Below are positions 16,132-24,639 of a DNA stretch of 64,000 nucleotides, one piece after another; positions within the stretch are counted from its first letter, which is position 1, and each line of letters opens with the position of its first letter. A program made the translations under genes and the position numbers. The notes under the pieces were generated by a model. The model searched no databases. It worked only from the letters and a program-made list of their open reading frames with translations, and was not told the origin of the DNA. The stretch lies in NCBI GenBank assembly GCA_024235595.1, contig JACKMC010000001.1:682001-746000 (forward strand), written 5' to 3'. The stretch is from Zoogloeaceae bacterium. Its GTDB lineage: Bacteria > Pseudomonadota > Gammaproteobacteria > Burkholderiales > Rhodocyclaceae.

Positions 16132-19100
16132 GCGTCACCCCGATCGACAGACCCCTGCCCGGCGAACATATCGTCGGTCTCGCGCCGGAGAATGCCGTCG
16201 ATGCCAGCCGCTGGTGGCTGCGCCGCCCGCACCTGTTCGCCGGCCGTACCCTCACCGGACCGACCCTGTCGGGCCGACAGGCGTGGGCCGCGCGCCACAT
16301 CGCGCTGCGCGGCCAGGCCTTCACGCCGGGCGTGGTGCGCGGCCTGGAATGCGACCTGTTCGAGTCGGTGGGCGGCCTTGCGAGCGCCCGCCTGGCGCTG
16401 ATGCAGGGCCAGGGCCTGAGCGTCGATGGCGAGGACGTGCGGGTGCTGCAGGCGCTCGATGTGGCGCTCGCCGATCTGCCCGCGGTAGCCGACCCTTCGG
16501 TCTTCGCCGGCATGGGCGCAGCGGGCGGCGGGGAGGGCGTCAGCGCCTCCAAGGTCGTCGGGCCGACGCTCGGCGCAGTGGTGGCGGCCGACGCCGAAGC
16601 GCTGCCGCGGGTCGGCATTCTGCTGCTGCAGCCGGTTGCGGCCGACCGCATCGGCGAGTTCGATCCCACCGACCCATGCTCGCTCGAGGGCTGCGGCAAC
16701 GGCAACGTGATCGCCTTCGAGGACTGGCGCATCGGCGACGCGGCACGACTGCTGTGGTTCGCCTGGCCCGAGGAGTTCCTGAGCCTGCCGGCGATGCCGC
16801 CAGGTGCCCCGGGGCGCTGGCGCAACGACCTGGCGTGGCGCATCTTCGACGCCGAACGCATGCTCGGCCCCGACGAGATCCTGCCCTGGGAAGCCTTCGG
16901 CGTGCCGATCGGGCTGGTGGCATGTGATCCCGCCTGGGCGCCGCTGTTCCTCGACCGCGCCAGCGTGGTGCGGCAGGGTGGACGGGCGCGCTACGGGCGC
17001 ATGGGCGGCGCCGCGGACGGCCTGGGTATCCACTGGCGGCTGCCGGCGCTGTGGCAGGCGCGCTTCGAGCAATTGGCCGAGCAGATCGCCGCGGCGGGCG
17101 ATCCCGCACCCGACGCAGCCACCCTGGCTGCCGACTTCGCGCGGCTGCCGCCCTTCGGCCTGCTGCCCGCGCATGTGGTCGATCTCGACGCCATGTCGAG
17201 CAGCTTCTTTCCCGGGAGCTTCACCCTGGACGCGGCGCCGCTGCCGACCGAACAGCTCGACGCGGCGCTCGCCGAGGCGGCCTCGCTGGCGCCGCTGGAC
17301 CTCGCGCTCGGCGAACGGGTGCGCTTGCTGGTGCCGGTGCCGCAGGCAGTGTTCGAGCCGCGCCTGTTGATCCACGAGACCATCGATCCGGAATTCGCCA
17401 CCACGCTGGCCGCCTTCCTGTTGCAGCGCGCCCGCGCACTGGGCGCCCGCCAGGGCCTGCGTACCCGTGCCGCGGTGCTGGCGCGGGCGATCAACGGCAC
17501 GCTGCTGGCGGTGCCCGCGATTGCCGACGACGCCGAAGCGCTCGAGACCGAGACGCTGGCGCCCTGGGGACCGCCGCCCGCCGGTGGCGGCCACCGCTCC
17601 TCGCTGCGCGCCGGGGTGCACCAGCACTTCTTCGAGGCCGCCACCGAGACCATGGCGGTGGCGAGCGGCGAGCGCCTGTTCGCCTGGGTCTATCTCGACC
17701 CCGACAATCCGCCACGCAGCCTGATGCTGCAGTGGCATGCGGGCAGTTGGGATCATCGCGCCTACTGGGGCGAGAACCTCATCGACTGGGGTGTCGACGG
17801 CACCGTGTCGCGCGCTCGTGCCGGTGAGCTTCCCGAGCCGGGGGTGTGGCTACAGCTGAGCCTGCCGGCATCGCTGGTCGGGCTCGAAGGGCTGGCGGCG
17901 GACGGCATGGCCTTCACCCTCTACGATGGCCAGGCGGCCTTCGCGATGACCGGCAGCATCGGCGCCAGCGGGGCGCCGAACAAATGGTTCTGCAGCGTGC
18001 TGCCGACCGATGCCCAGCAAAACGGCGACGAGCGCTGGGACTTCATGACCCACAACGACCTGTGGGCGCCCTTCGAGGCTTCCGCGGCGGTGCTGCCGGT
18101 CGATGGCGCCGGGGCGCCGGCGGGTGGCGGGCACACCGAGCCGCCGATGGCCGGCCTGCACCAGCATTTCTTCGAGAGCGCCACCGCCACCTTCACCGCG
18201 GCGGCGGGCGAGCGGCTGTTCGTGTGGGTCTATGTGGATCCCGACAATCCGCCGGCCCAGCTGATGATCCAGTGGCGCACCGGCACGAGCTGGGAACATC
18301 GCGCCTACTGGGGTCTGAGCCGGATCGGCTGGGGGAGCGAGGGGACCGCCTCGCGCCGGCGCGTCGCGGCGATTCCTCGGCCGGGCCGCTGGGTACGGCT
18401 CGAAGTGCCGGTGGATGCGGCCAGCGGCGTGGACCTCGCCGGCGCCGCGATCAACGGCATGGCGTTTACCTTCTTCGACGGCAGCGCGGCCTTCGGCGCT
18501 GCGGGCGCGATCAGCGCGGCCAATGCCGAGCGGGTGTGGTTCTCGGGCGTCCTGCCGGCCGGCGCGCAGCAGCGCGGTATCTGGCAGTTGCTCGCTCCGC
18601 GCGACCTGCGCGCGCCGACCACCGCGGCGATCAACGGACAGGTCGATGCCGCGCTGCGGCTCTACGACAACCCCGCGCTCGGACATCTCTCGGCGCAGGA
18701 GCGCTACCAGATCTTCCAGCGCGGCCTGGAAGGCTTCATTGCCTACCTCAGGAGCCGTGCCGACCGTGCCGACGACCTGGTGGACTACAACTTCGTCAAG
18801 GTACAGACCGACATCTACCGGGTGCGCCAACTGGTGCTCGGCACCACCGCGGCCACCCGGCTGGCAATATCGCCGGCGCTGGCGAGCATCGCCCAGGCCG
18901 AGACCGCGGTGGCCTCGACCGAGCGCATCTCGGGCTTCTTCGATGAACTCAAGGGCGCCTCGGCCAACACCCAGCCGCTGGGCGCTGCGCCACGCGGCGG
19001 CGCTGCGCCGGCTGTCCCCGGCGCCTCGGGCACCGGCGGTGCGGTGGGCTCGACCGGCAGCATCTCGACCGCCTCGGCACGGGCTGGCGCCAACGCCTTG

Positions 19101-21128
19101 TTGCTCGGCGGGCAGAGCTTCGGCATCTCGAGCGGCGGCGCCACGGCACTCAATCTCGGCTCGAACAGCACCCCGCTGGTATTGCAGAGCGAGGCCCTCA
19201 GGTTCGACGTCGCCGGCACCGCGGTGAGCGACAAGAACGCCACGGTGCGCGATTCGACCAGCGCCAAGCTGCTGCTGGGAAGCTCCTCGTTCGTGCCCTC
19301 CGACATCACCAATGCCGCGCCGCTGATCGGCAAGGCCGAGGTGCGCACGGTGAGCATCGCCGAGCGTCTCGAGGCACCCAAGGCCAACGAGGCCAAGGAC
19401 TACACCACCTCGACCCGCTACGAGGCGGTGCGCAGCCTGATCGCGCTCGCAGACACCCTCGAGGCCGAGGATGGTGGCGACGCCGCGGGGCTCTTCGAGG
19501 GCGTGGTGTTCCACGGTGTGCGCGGCGATCCGGCGCTCTTCTACGATGCCGAGGACGAGGTCGACAATCCCGACCGGCCGCTGCCCATCGTCGACAGCAC
19601 CGACCCCGAGCAGCAGAACGCGCTCAACGCGCTGCGCCGCAGCCTGCCGCTGCGCACCGTGCTGGCCGAGCGCTGGCGGCTGCCGCTGATGCTGCAGGCG
19701 CCAAGGCGCAGCAAGGTGGACGAGTCGGCCTACTTCTCGGACGGCGCCGACCTCTCCGACAACACGGTGGCGCTGATGCGCCAGCTCGAAGGCCGCATCA
19801 AGCTCTATCGCGACGCGATCTCCATCAGCCAGTCCTTGCTCGACAGCCTGCGCAAGCAGGCCGTGGCGCTCGACCAGCGCATCCAGACGGTGGGCGAGGA
19901 TCTGGCCGAGGCGCGCCACGACGTGGCGGTGACCCGCGCGCTGATCGCCGAAGAAGAGGCCCGCCTCGATGCGATCAACGACCGCCGCGCGCAGATCCTG
20001 CGCGACCATGTCAGGTTCATCGCCTACCAGCGCCCGCGCGAGGCCGAGCTGATTACTCCTGCGCCGATGCGCCAGCTCGACCCCGGGCTGCTCGAGGCGC
20101 CCGTTCCGGCCTGCCTCAAGGCCCATCAGGATGCACCCGACGAACTCGCCGGGCTGCTCGCGGTGGTGCGCGAGGCCCCGTCGCGCTGGTTCGCCTCGGT
20201 GCCGGCGCTGCTCGACAGGCTGGACCGCGTCGACCTGCTGGTGAAGACCATGCAGACGGCCCAGCTGCGCAGCCAGATCATGAACCTCCGGGTGACGGCC
20301 CAGCCCGCCGCGGTGGCGGTCAAGGGCGTGGCCGGGGCGATCGCCGCGCTGCAGGGCAAGCAGCTCGCCGCGGTCCAGCAACTGCGGGTGACGAGCAGCC
20401 GCATCGACCCCGTGCTGATCGGCAAGCTCGGTTGGCAGGGCGCGCGTGCCGAAGCCGAAAAGATCGTCTCGCTGGGCGATCTGATCGACGGCGAACATGG
20501 CAGCGGCTTCGTGGCCAGCCAGGCCGCCGCGGTGTTCGAGAACATCTCGCGCATCGCCGCCTGCCTGCACGAGGCCTTCTCCGGGGTGCTGCCGTCGGTC
20601 CGCCTCGACTGGGCCGAGCGCCTGTCGCAGTTCGACGCCACCCCGCGGCTCAGGAACCTCGCCGGCCTGCCGCGCTGGGGCGAGCTCGACTACGAGACCC
20701 GGCGCGAGCTGCAGGCCTATGCGGACTGGCTGTTCGGGCAGATGAAGGCCGGCGACAGCGAGGCCGAGGGGCTCATCAACGACGTGGTGCACATGTGCCT
20801 GCTGCTGGCCAGCCATGCGCCGGTCAATCGCATCATCTCCGGTCGCCTGCCGGCGCCGGTCACCGCGGTGCCTGGCATCCGCCTGCCGATCCGTGTCGCC
20901 GACGGCCTCAAGCTCAGGGTCGGCATGCAGGCGCTGGTCTACCAGGCCGACCGGGTGGTGGCGCGGGCGCGGGTCGATGACCTCGCCAGCACCGAGGTGT
21001 CGACCACGGTGCTGCAGGTCGAGGGCAGCCGGCTCGAGCTCGCCGCCGAGAGCCGGGTTCAGTTCGTGGCCGCCGACAGTCCGGTGGCGATGAGCAGCGC
21101 GCGGCTGGCCAGCGTGAAGATCAGGTAG
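16128..21128 (+). CDS. Large eCIS structural/fibre-like protein with shared module (3 of 3) and duplicated jelly-roll-like domain
   Basis: 1666 residues from GTG with GAAGGAGGTGG just upstream. The N-terminus (RRPHLFAGRTLTGPTLSGRQ, FTPGVVRGLECDL, QGLSVDGEDV) matches the 'LFAGR-L' opening of large eCIS proteins and echoes the two previous genes. Residues ~484-640 and ~662-820 are a tandem duplication: HQHFFEAATETM / HQHFFESATATF, VYLDPDNPP / VYVDPDNPP, HRAYWG in both, and GMAFTLYDG / GMAFTFFDG. These look like beta-sandwich carbohydrate- or surface-binding units. Later come a Ser/Ala/Gly-rich region (~950-1080), a coiled coil around 1214-1294 (RQLEGRIKLYRDAIS onward) and a helical end. Target binding or baseplate platform is inferred. 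The stop is 4 bases before the next ATG. Confidence 0.8.
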   Translation: MSVTPIDRPLPGEHIVGLAPENAVDASRWWLRRPHLFAGRTLTGPTLSGRQAWAARHIALRGQAFTPGVVRGLECDLFESVGGLASARLALMQGQGLSVDGEDVRVLQALDVALADLPAVADPSVFAGMGAAGGGEGVSASKVVGPTLGAVVAADAEALPRVGILLLQPVAADRIGEFDPTDPCSLEGCGNGNVIAFEDWRIGDAARLLWFAWPEEFLSLPAMPPGAPGRWRNDLAWRIFDAERMLGPDEILPWEAFGVPIGLVACDPAWAPLFLDRASVVRQGGRARYGRMGGAADGLGIHWRLPALWQARFEQLAEQIAAAGDPAPDAATLAADFARLPPFGLLPAHVVDLDAMSSSFFPGSFTLDAAPLPTEQLDAALAEAASLAPLDLALGERVRLLVPVPQAVFEPRLLIHETIDPEFATTLAAFLLQRARALGARQGLRTRAAVLARAINGTLLAVPAIADDAEALETETLAPWGPPPAGGGHRSSLRAGVHQHFFEAATETMAVASGERLFAWVYLDPDNPPRSLMLQWHAGSWDHRAYWGENLIDWGVDGTVSRARAGELPEPGVWLQLSLPASLVGLEGLAADGMAFTLYDGQAAFAMTGSIGASGAPNKWFCSVLPTDAQQNGDERWDFMTHNDLWAPFEASAAVLPVDGAGAPAGGGHTEPPMAGLHQHFFESATATFTAAAGERLFVWVYVDPDNPPAQLMIQWRTGTSWEHRAYWGLSRIGWGSEGTASRRRVAAIPRPGRWVRLEVPVDAASGVDLAGAAINGMAFTFFDGSAAFGAAGAISAANAERVWFSGVLPAGAQQRGIWQLLAPRDLRAPTTAAINGQVDAALRLYDNPALGHLSAQERYQIFQRGLEGFIAYLRSRADRADDLVDYNFVKVQTDIYRVRQLVLGTTAATRLAISPALASIAQAETAVASTERISGFFDELKGASANTQPLGAAPRGGAAPAVPGASGTGGAVGSTGSISTASARAGANALLLGGQSFGISSGGATALNLGSNSTPLVLQSEALRFDVAGTAVSDKNATVRDSTSAKLLLGSSSFVPSDITNAAPLIGKAEVRTVSIAERLEAPKANEAKDYTTSTRYEAVRSLIALADTLEAEDGGDAAGLFEGVVFHGVRGDPALFYDAEDEVDNPDRPLPIVDSTDPEQQNALNALRRSLPLRTVLAERWRLPLMLQAPRRSKVDESAYFSDGADLSDNTVALMRQLEGRIKLYRDAISISQSLLDSLRKQAVALDQRIQTVGEDLAEARHDVAVTRALIAEEEARLDAINDRRAQILRDHVRFIAYQRPREAELITPAPMRQLDPGLLEAPVPACLKAHQDAPDELAGLLAVVREAPSRWFASVPALLDRLDRVDLLVKTMQTAQLRSQIMNLRVTAQPAAVAVKGVAGAIAALQGKQLAAVQQLRVTSSRIDPVLIGKLGWQGARAEAEKIVSLGDLIDGEHGSGFVASQAAAVFENISRIAACLHEAFSGVLPSVRLDWAERLSQFDATPRLRNLAGLPRWGELDYETRRELQAYADWLFGQMKAGDSEAEGLINDVVHMCLLLASHAPVNRIISGRLPAPVTAVPGIRLPIRVADGLKLRVGMQALVYQADRVVARARVDDLASTEVSTTVLQVEGSRLELAAESRVQFVAADSPVAMSSARLASVKIR

Positions 21129-21132
21129 GCCC

Positions 21133-22638
21133 ATGCTCGCCGAGCGCAGCGTCCGCCGCCTGTCGATCCGCGCGCCCGACGATGCCCTCGCGCGGCGCGG
21201 CGGCTTTCTCATCGAGGACGCGCTGCGCACCGCCAGCCTGCCGGGCGACGGCGCCGGCCTGCTGCTGGTGCGGCGCGTGCGGCTGCCGCCGTTTCGCGCC
21301 AGCGCCTCGCCGCAGCAGCTTGCATTGCAGCTCGAGGCCGCCTGCCGTGAGGCCACCGCGCTCGATGGCACGGCAATCGACGACGCGGCGCTGTCGCGCG
21401 CAGCGGCGGTGCGTTTCGCGGATGTGCTTGCGGCCCATCTCGCGCTCACCCGGCTGATTCTCGCCGGCGGGCCGCGCCGTGCCTGGTGCTGGCCGCTGCT
21501 CGTCAAGGCCTATCGGCCGGCGCTCGGCAGCGGTGCCGCGCTGCGTGCGGTGGCCTTGTCGCTGGCAGCCCTGCCGGAAGCGCCGGCGGCCCTGCCGCAC
21601 TGGGCCGCGCAACTGGTCGCGCACGGCGAGGCGGCCTGTGCGACGCTGCTGCTGGCGCTCGAGGGCGATGACGCAGCGGTGCTCGAGCGCGCCTGCCGTG
21701 GTGCGCGCCGTCCGGCAGTGCCCGGCGCGCCGACGCACTGGCAGGCGGCGCTGGCCTGGTCGGCCGCGCGGCTCGGCGCCGCGGATGAGCGCCATCGCTG
21801 GCTGCGCGAGATGGCGCGGACCTGCGGCGTGGCGGTCCATCGATGGACGGCTTCGCCAGCCGCGGCCGGGGCGGCGGGTTTGCAGCCGCTGTCCGGCACC
21901 GAGGTGCTCGGCCCCCGGCCGATCCCCGCCACCCGCGAGGCGGCGCAAGAGCATGTTGGCCGCAACGCGCTTGGTCCCGCCGGCGCGCCGGACGATATCG
22001 CTCCCGCCGCCAATGCGCCCGTGGCGAGCTCGTCTCCGCTCGGCGACACGGCGGAATTGCACGTGACAAGCTCCATCGGTGCCGCCGCGGGGCAGCGCGA
22101 AACGCTGCCGCCTGCCGTTGCATTGCCAGCGGGGCAGGGCGGTGAGCTGCCCGCCGGCACGCAGGCGGTTGCGCAGGACGCGGCGATCGACGCGCCGACT
22201 GCCGCAGGGGGGCTGCTCTTCATGGTGCCACTGCTGGCCCGCCTGGGTCTGCCCGAGGCGCTCGCCGAGGGCCGCGCGCAGCCCGAACTGCCGCAGCGCC
22301 TCTTCGCCTTGCTGCTGCAGCGCCTGGCGATCGACGCGGAGGATCCCGCATGGCTGTTGTGCGACCTGCCGCAGGAGCCCGACGGCGAGGCGGATCGCCA
22401 GGCCGCCGGCTGGCTCGGCCGCTGCCGCCGCGCCCTGCGCTGCGAGGTGCGCATCGGCCTGCACACTCTGGTCTGCCGGCCCGCGGCGATGCGCATCACC
22501 CCCACCCATGTGGATCTGCGCCAGCCCATCGATGCGGTCGACCTGCGCATCCGCCGTGCCGGCCTCGACCTCGATCCCGGCTGGGTGCCCTGGCTGGGGC
22601 GGGTGCTGCGCTTTCATTACGGACGGGCTGAGCAATGA
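21133..22638 (+). CDS. Conserved eCIS protein preceding the AAA+ ATPase, function unknown
   Basis: 501 residues. The start (RRLSIRAPDDALARRGGFLI, EDALRTASLPG, LLLVRRVRL) and the end (RIGLHTLVCRPAAMRITPTH, VDLRIRRAGLDLDPGWVPWL, GRVLRFHY) are recognisable as the pair of ends of a protein commonly encoded directly before the ATPase in eCIS loci. The middle is Ala-rich and variable (about residues 200-370), probably a linker. No enzyme motif is visible. The stop overlaps the ATPase start (ATGA), suggesting the two work together in assembly (inference). Confidence 0.75.
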   Translation: MLAERSVRRLSIRAPDDALARRGGFLIEDALRTASLPGDGAGLLLVRRVRLPPFRASASPQQLALQLEAACREATALDGTAIDDAALSRAAAVRFADVLAAHLALTRLILAGGPRRAWCWPLLVKAYRPALGSGAALRAVALSLAALPEAPAALPHWAAQLVAHGEAACATLLLALEGDDAAVLERACRGARRPAVPGAPTHWQAALAWSAARLGAADERHRWLREMARTCGVAVHRWTASPAAAGAAGLQPLSGTEVLGPRPIPATREAAQEHVGRNALGPAGAPDDIAPAANAPVASSSPLGDTAELHVTSSIGAAAGQRETLPPAVALPAGQGGELPAGTQAVAQDAAIDAPTAAGGLLFMVPLLARLGLPEALAEGRAQPELPQRLFALLLQRLAIDAEDPAWLLCDLPQEPDGEADRQAAGWLGRCRRALRCEVRIGLHTLVCRPAAMRITPTHVDLRQPIDAVDLRIRRAGLDLDPGWVPWLGRVLRFHYGRAEQ

Positions 22639-24635
22639 ACCGGCCCGAGCATCCGCGCACCGACAGCCCCGGTGCAGCCAGCCGGGTGGTCCTGCCGCGG
22701 CTCGCCGAGCTGGCCTTCGCGCTGCTGTCCACCGACTGCAACCCGGCGCAGGGGGCCGAGGCGGCCTGGTTCGAAGCCCTCGGGCGCGCGGCCGACGAGT
22801 GTGCCGCGCGTCTCGCGCCGGCCGCACACGGGCGCGAGGCGGCCGTGCAGGCGCTGATGTCCGCCTGGCTCGCCGATCCGCCCGAGGCGGACCATGCGCT
22901 TTACGCCCTGGCCGCGCGCGAGGCGCTGAGTTTGCCCGAGACCCTGGCCACCGCGCTCGCCTGCGCGGCCGAACTGGTCCCGATGGCGGCCCGTTCGCTG
23001 ATCTGGCTGCAGCATCCGGTCGGCGGTGCCCGCCCCACGCTCGGCCTGCTGGCGAGCCTCTGCGAGCGGCTCGGCGAAGCGCATGCGCTGGCGCTGCTGG
23101 CCGAGGGGCCGGCGCGGCGCATCGGCCTGATCCAGCTCGAGCCGGAGGAGCGGCCGCTGTGCGAGCGCAGCGTGCGCACGCCCTTGCCGCTGGTGATGGC
23201 GCTGGCCGGCTACGAGGGCCGCTTCGAGGGCCTCGGCGATGCCGACGCCACCTTGCCGATGCTGCCCGATTCGACCATTGCCGCTGCCCGCAGCCAGGCT
23301 GCCGGCCTGCGCGAGGACGGTGCCCGGGCGCTGCTGCTGCGCAGCGCGGTGCCCGGCGAGGCGCGGGCCGCGGCGCTCGCCGTGGCGGCCGCCAGCGGTC
23401 GCCGCCCGGTCTTCTACGAGGGCGAGCCGCCGCGCGGCCTGGGGCCGTGGCTGTGGCTGCAGGATCGCCTGCCGGTGCTCGAGGTTGCACTGGCGCCGGG
23501 CGAGCGACGGCGTCTGGCGGGGATCCCCGGCTACGATGGCCCGCTGCTGGTCGCCACCGGACTCGAGGGCAGCGTCGAAGGCCCCGGCGCGGTCACCCAG
23601 TGGCGCCTGCCGGTGCCGCCGGCCGAAGAGCGCGCCCGCCTGTGGCGTGCCGCGCTGGGCGATGAAGTCGCCGTCGACAGCCTCGCCGCCCATCACCGCC
23701 ACGGCGCCGGCCGGATCGCCGAACTGGGCCAGGCTGCCCGCTCGGCCGCGGCCCGCGTCGGCGAGGCGCCCGGCGCGGCGCATGTCGCCCAGGTGGCCCG
23801 CAATGGCGTGGGGGCCGATCTCGGCGCGCTGGCCGAACTGCTCGACGACGACATCGCCGACGAGGCGCTGGTGCTGGCGCCGGCGCAGCGCCAGGCGCTG
23901 GATTCGCTGCTCGCCCGCTGCCGCCTGCGCGACACCCTGTCGGCAACCCTGGGGCTGGCCGCACGGGCGCGCTACCGGCCCGGCGTGCGGGCGCTGCTGG
24001 TCGGGCCTTCGGGCACCGGCAAGACGCTCGCTGCCGGCTGGATTGCCACCCGTCTGGGGCTGCCCTTGTACCGGGTGGACCTGGCCTCGGTGACCAGCAA
24101 GTACATCGGCGAGACCGAGAAGAACCTCGCCGAGCTGTTCGGCCGCGCCGAGCACGCCGAAGTGGTGCTGCTCTTCGACGAGGCCGACTCGCTGTTCGGC
24201 AAGCGCACCGACGTCAAGGATTCCAACGACCGCTTCGCCAACCAGCAGACCAACTATCTGCTGCAGCGCATCGAGAGCTTCGAGGGCATTACCCTGCTGA
24301 CCAGCAACAGCCGGGCGCGCTTCGATTCGGCCTTTACCCGGCGGCTCGATGCGATCATCGAGTTCCTTGCTCCGGGGCCGGTCGAGCGGCGTGCACTGTG
24401 GCTGGCCCACCTGGGCGCGGCCAACACCCTCGACGCGGTGGCGCTCAACCGCCTGGCCGCCAACTGCGACCTCGCCGGCGGCCATATCCGCAACGTGGTG
24501 CTTGGGGCCGCGGCGCTGGCCGGCGCGCAGGGGCGCGCGCTGGGCGAGGCCGAACTGAGTGCTGCGCTGGCGGCCGAGTATCGCAAGCTCGGCAAGCAGA
24601 TGCCGGCCGTGCTCGGCCGCGGCGACGGAGCCTGA
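22635..24635 (+). CDS. eCIS AAA+ ATPase (Afp15/Pvc15-like)
   Basis: 666 residues. The C-terminal third is a canonical AAA+ module: Walker A GPSGTGKT around residues 457-464, the SKYIGETEKNLAELFGRAE segment, Walker B LLFDEAD around 513-519 and TSNSRARFDSAFTRRLDAII with the arginine-finger/sensor region. The N-terminal ~420 residues are the helical eCIS-specific part. Afp15-type ATPases are a core eCIS component needed for particle assembly or stability. Here the protein follows the conserved upstream partner and precedes the cargo genes, the usual order. Start ATG overlaps the previous stop by 4 bases. Confidence 0.92.
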   Translation: MNRPEHPRTDSPGAASRVVLPRLAELAFALLSTDCNPAQGAEAAWFEALGRAADECAARLAPAAHGREAAVQALMSAWLADPPEADHALYALAAREALSLPETLATALACAAELVPMAARSLIWLQHPVGGARPTLGLLASLCERLGEAHALALLAEGPARRIGLIQLEPEERPLCERSVRTPLPLVMALAGYEGRFEGLGDADATLPMLPDSTIAAARSQAAGLREDGARALLLRSAVPGEARAAALAVAAASGRRPVFYEGEPPRGLGPWLWLQDRLPVLEVALAPGERRRLAGIPGYDGPLLVATGLEGSVEGPGAVTQWRLPVPPAEERARLWRAALGDEVAVDSLAAHHRHGAGRIAELGQAARSAAARVGEAPGAAHVAQVARNGVGADLGALAELLDDDIADEALVLAPAQRQALDSLLARCRLRDTLSATLGLAARARYRPGVRALLVGPSGTGKTLAAGWIATRLGLPLYRVDLASVTSKYIGETEKNLAELFGRAEHAEVVLLFDEADSLFGKRTDVKDSNDRFANQQTNYLLQRIESFEGITLLTSNSRARFDSAFTRRLDAIIEFLAPGPVERRALWLAHLGAANTLDAVALNRLAANCDLAGGHIRNVVLGAAALAGAQGRALGEAELSAALAAEYRKLGKQMPAVLGRGDGA

Positions 24636-24639
24636 GGCC

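Noticed and set aside
17850..21506. 1218-codon open frame on the minus strand
   Set aside because: Antisense shadow of the 1666-residue gene; no SD, no family match, codon pattern wrong.
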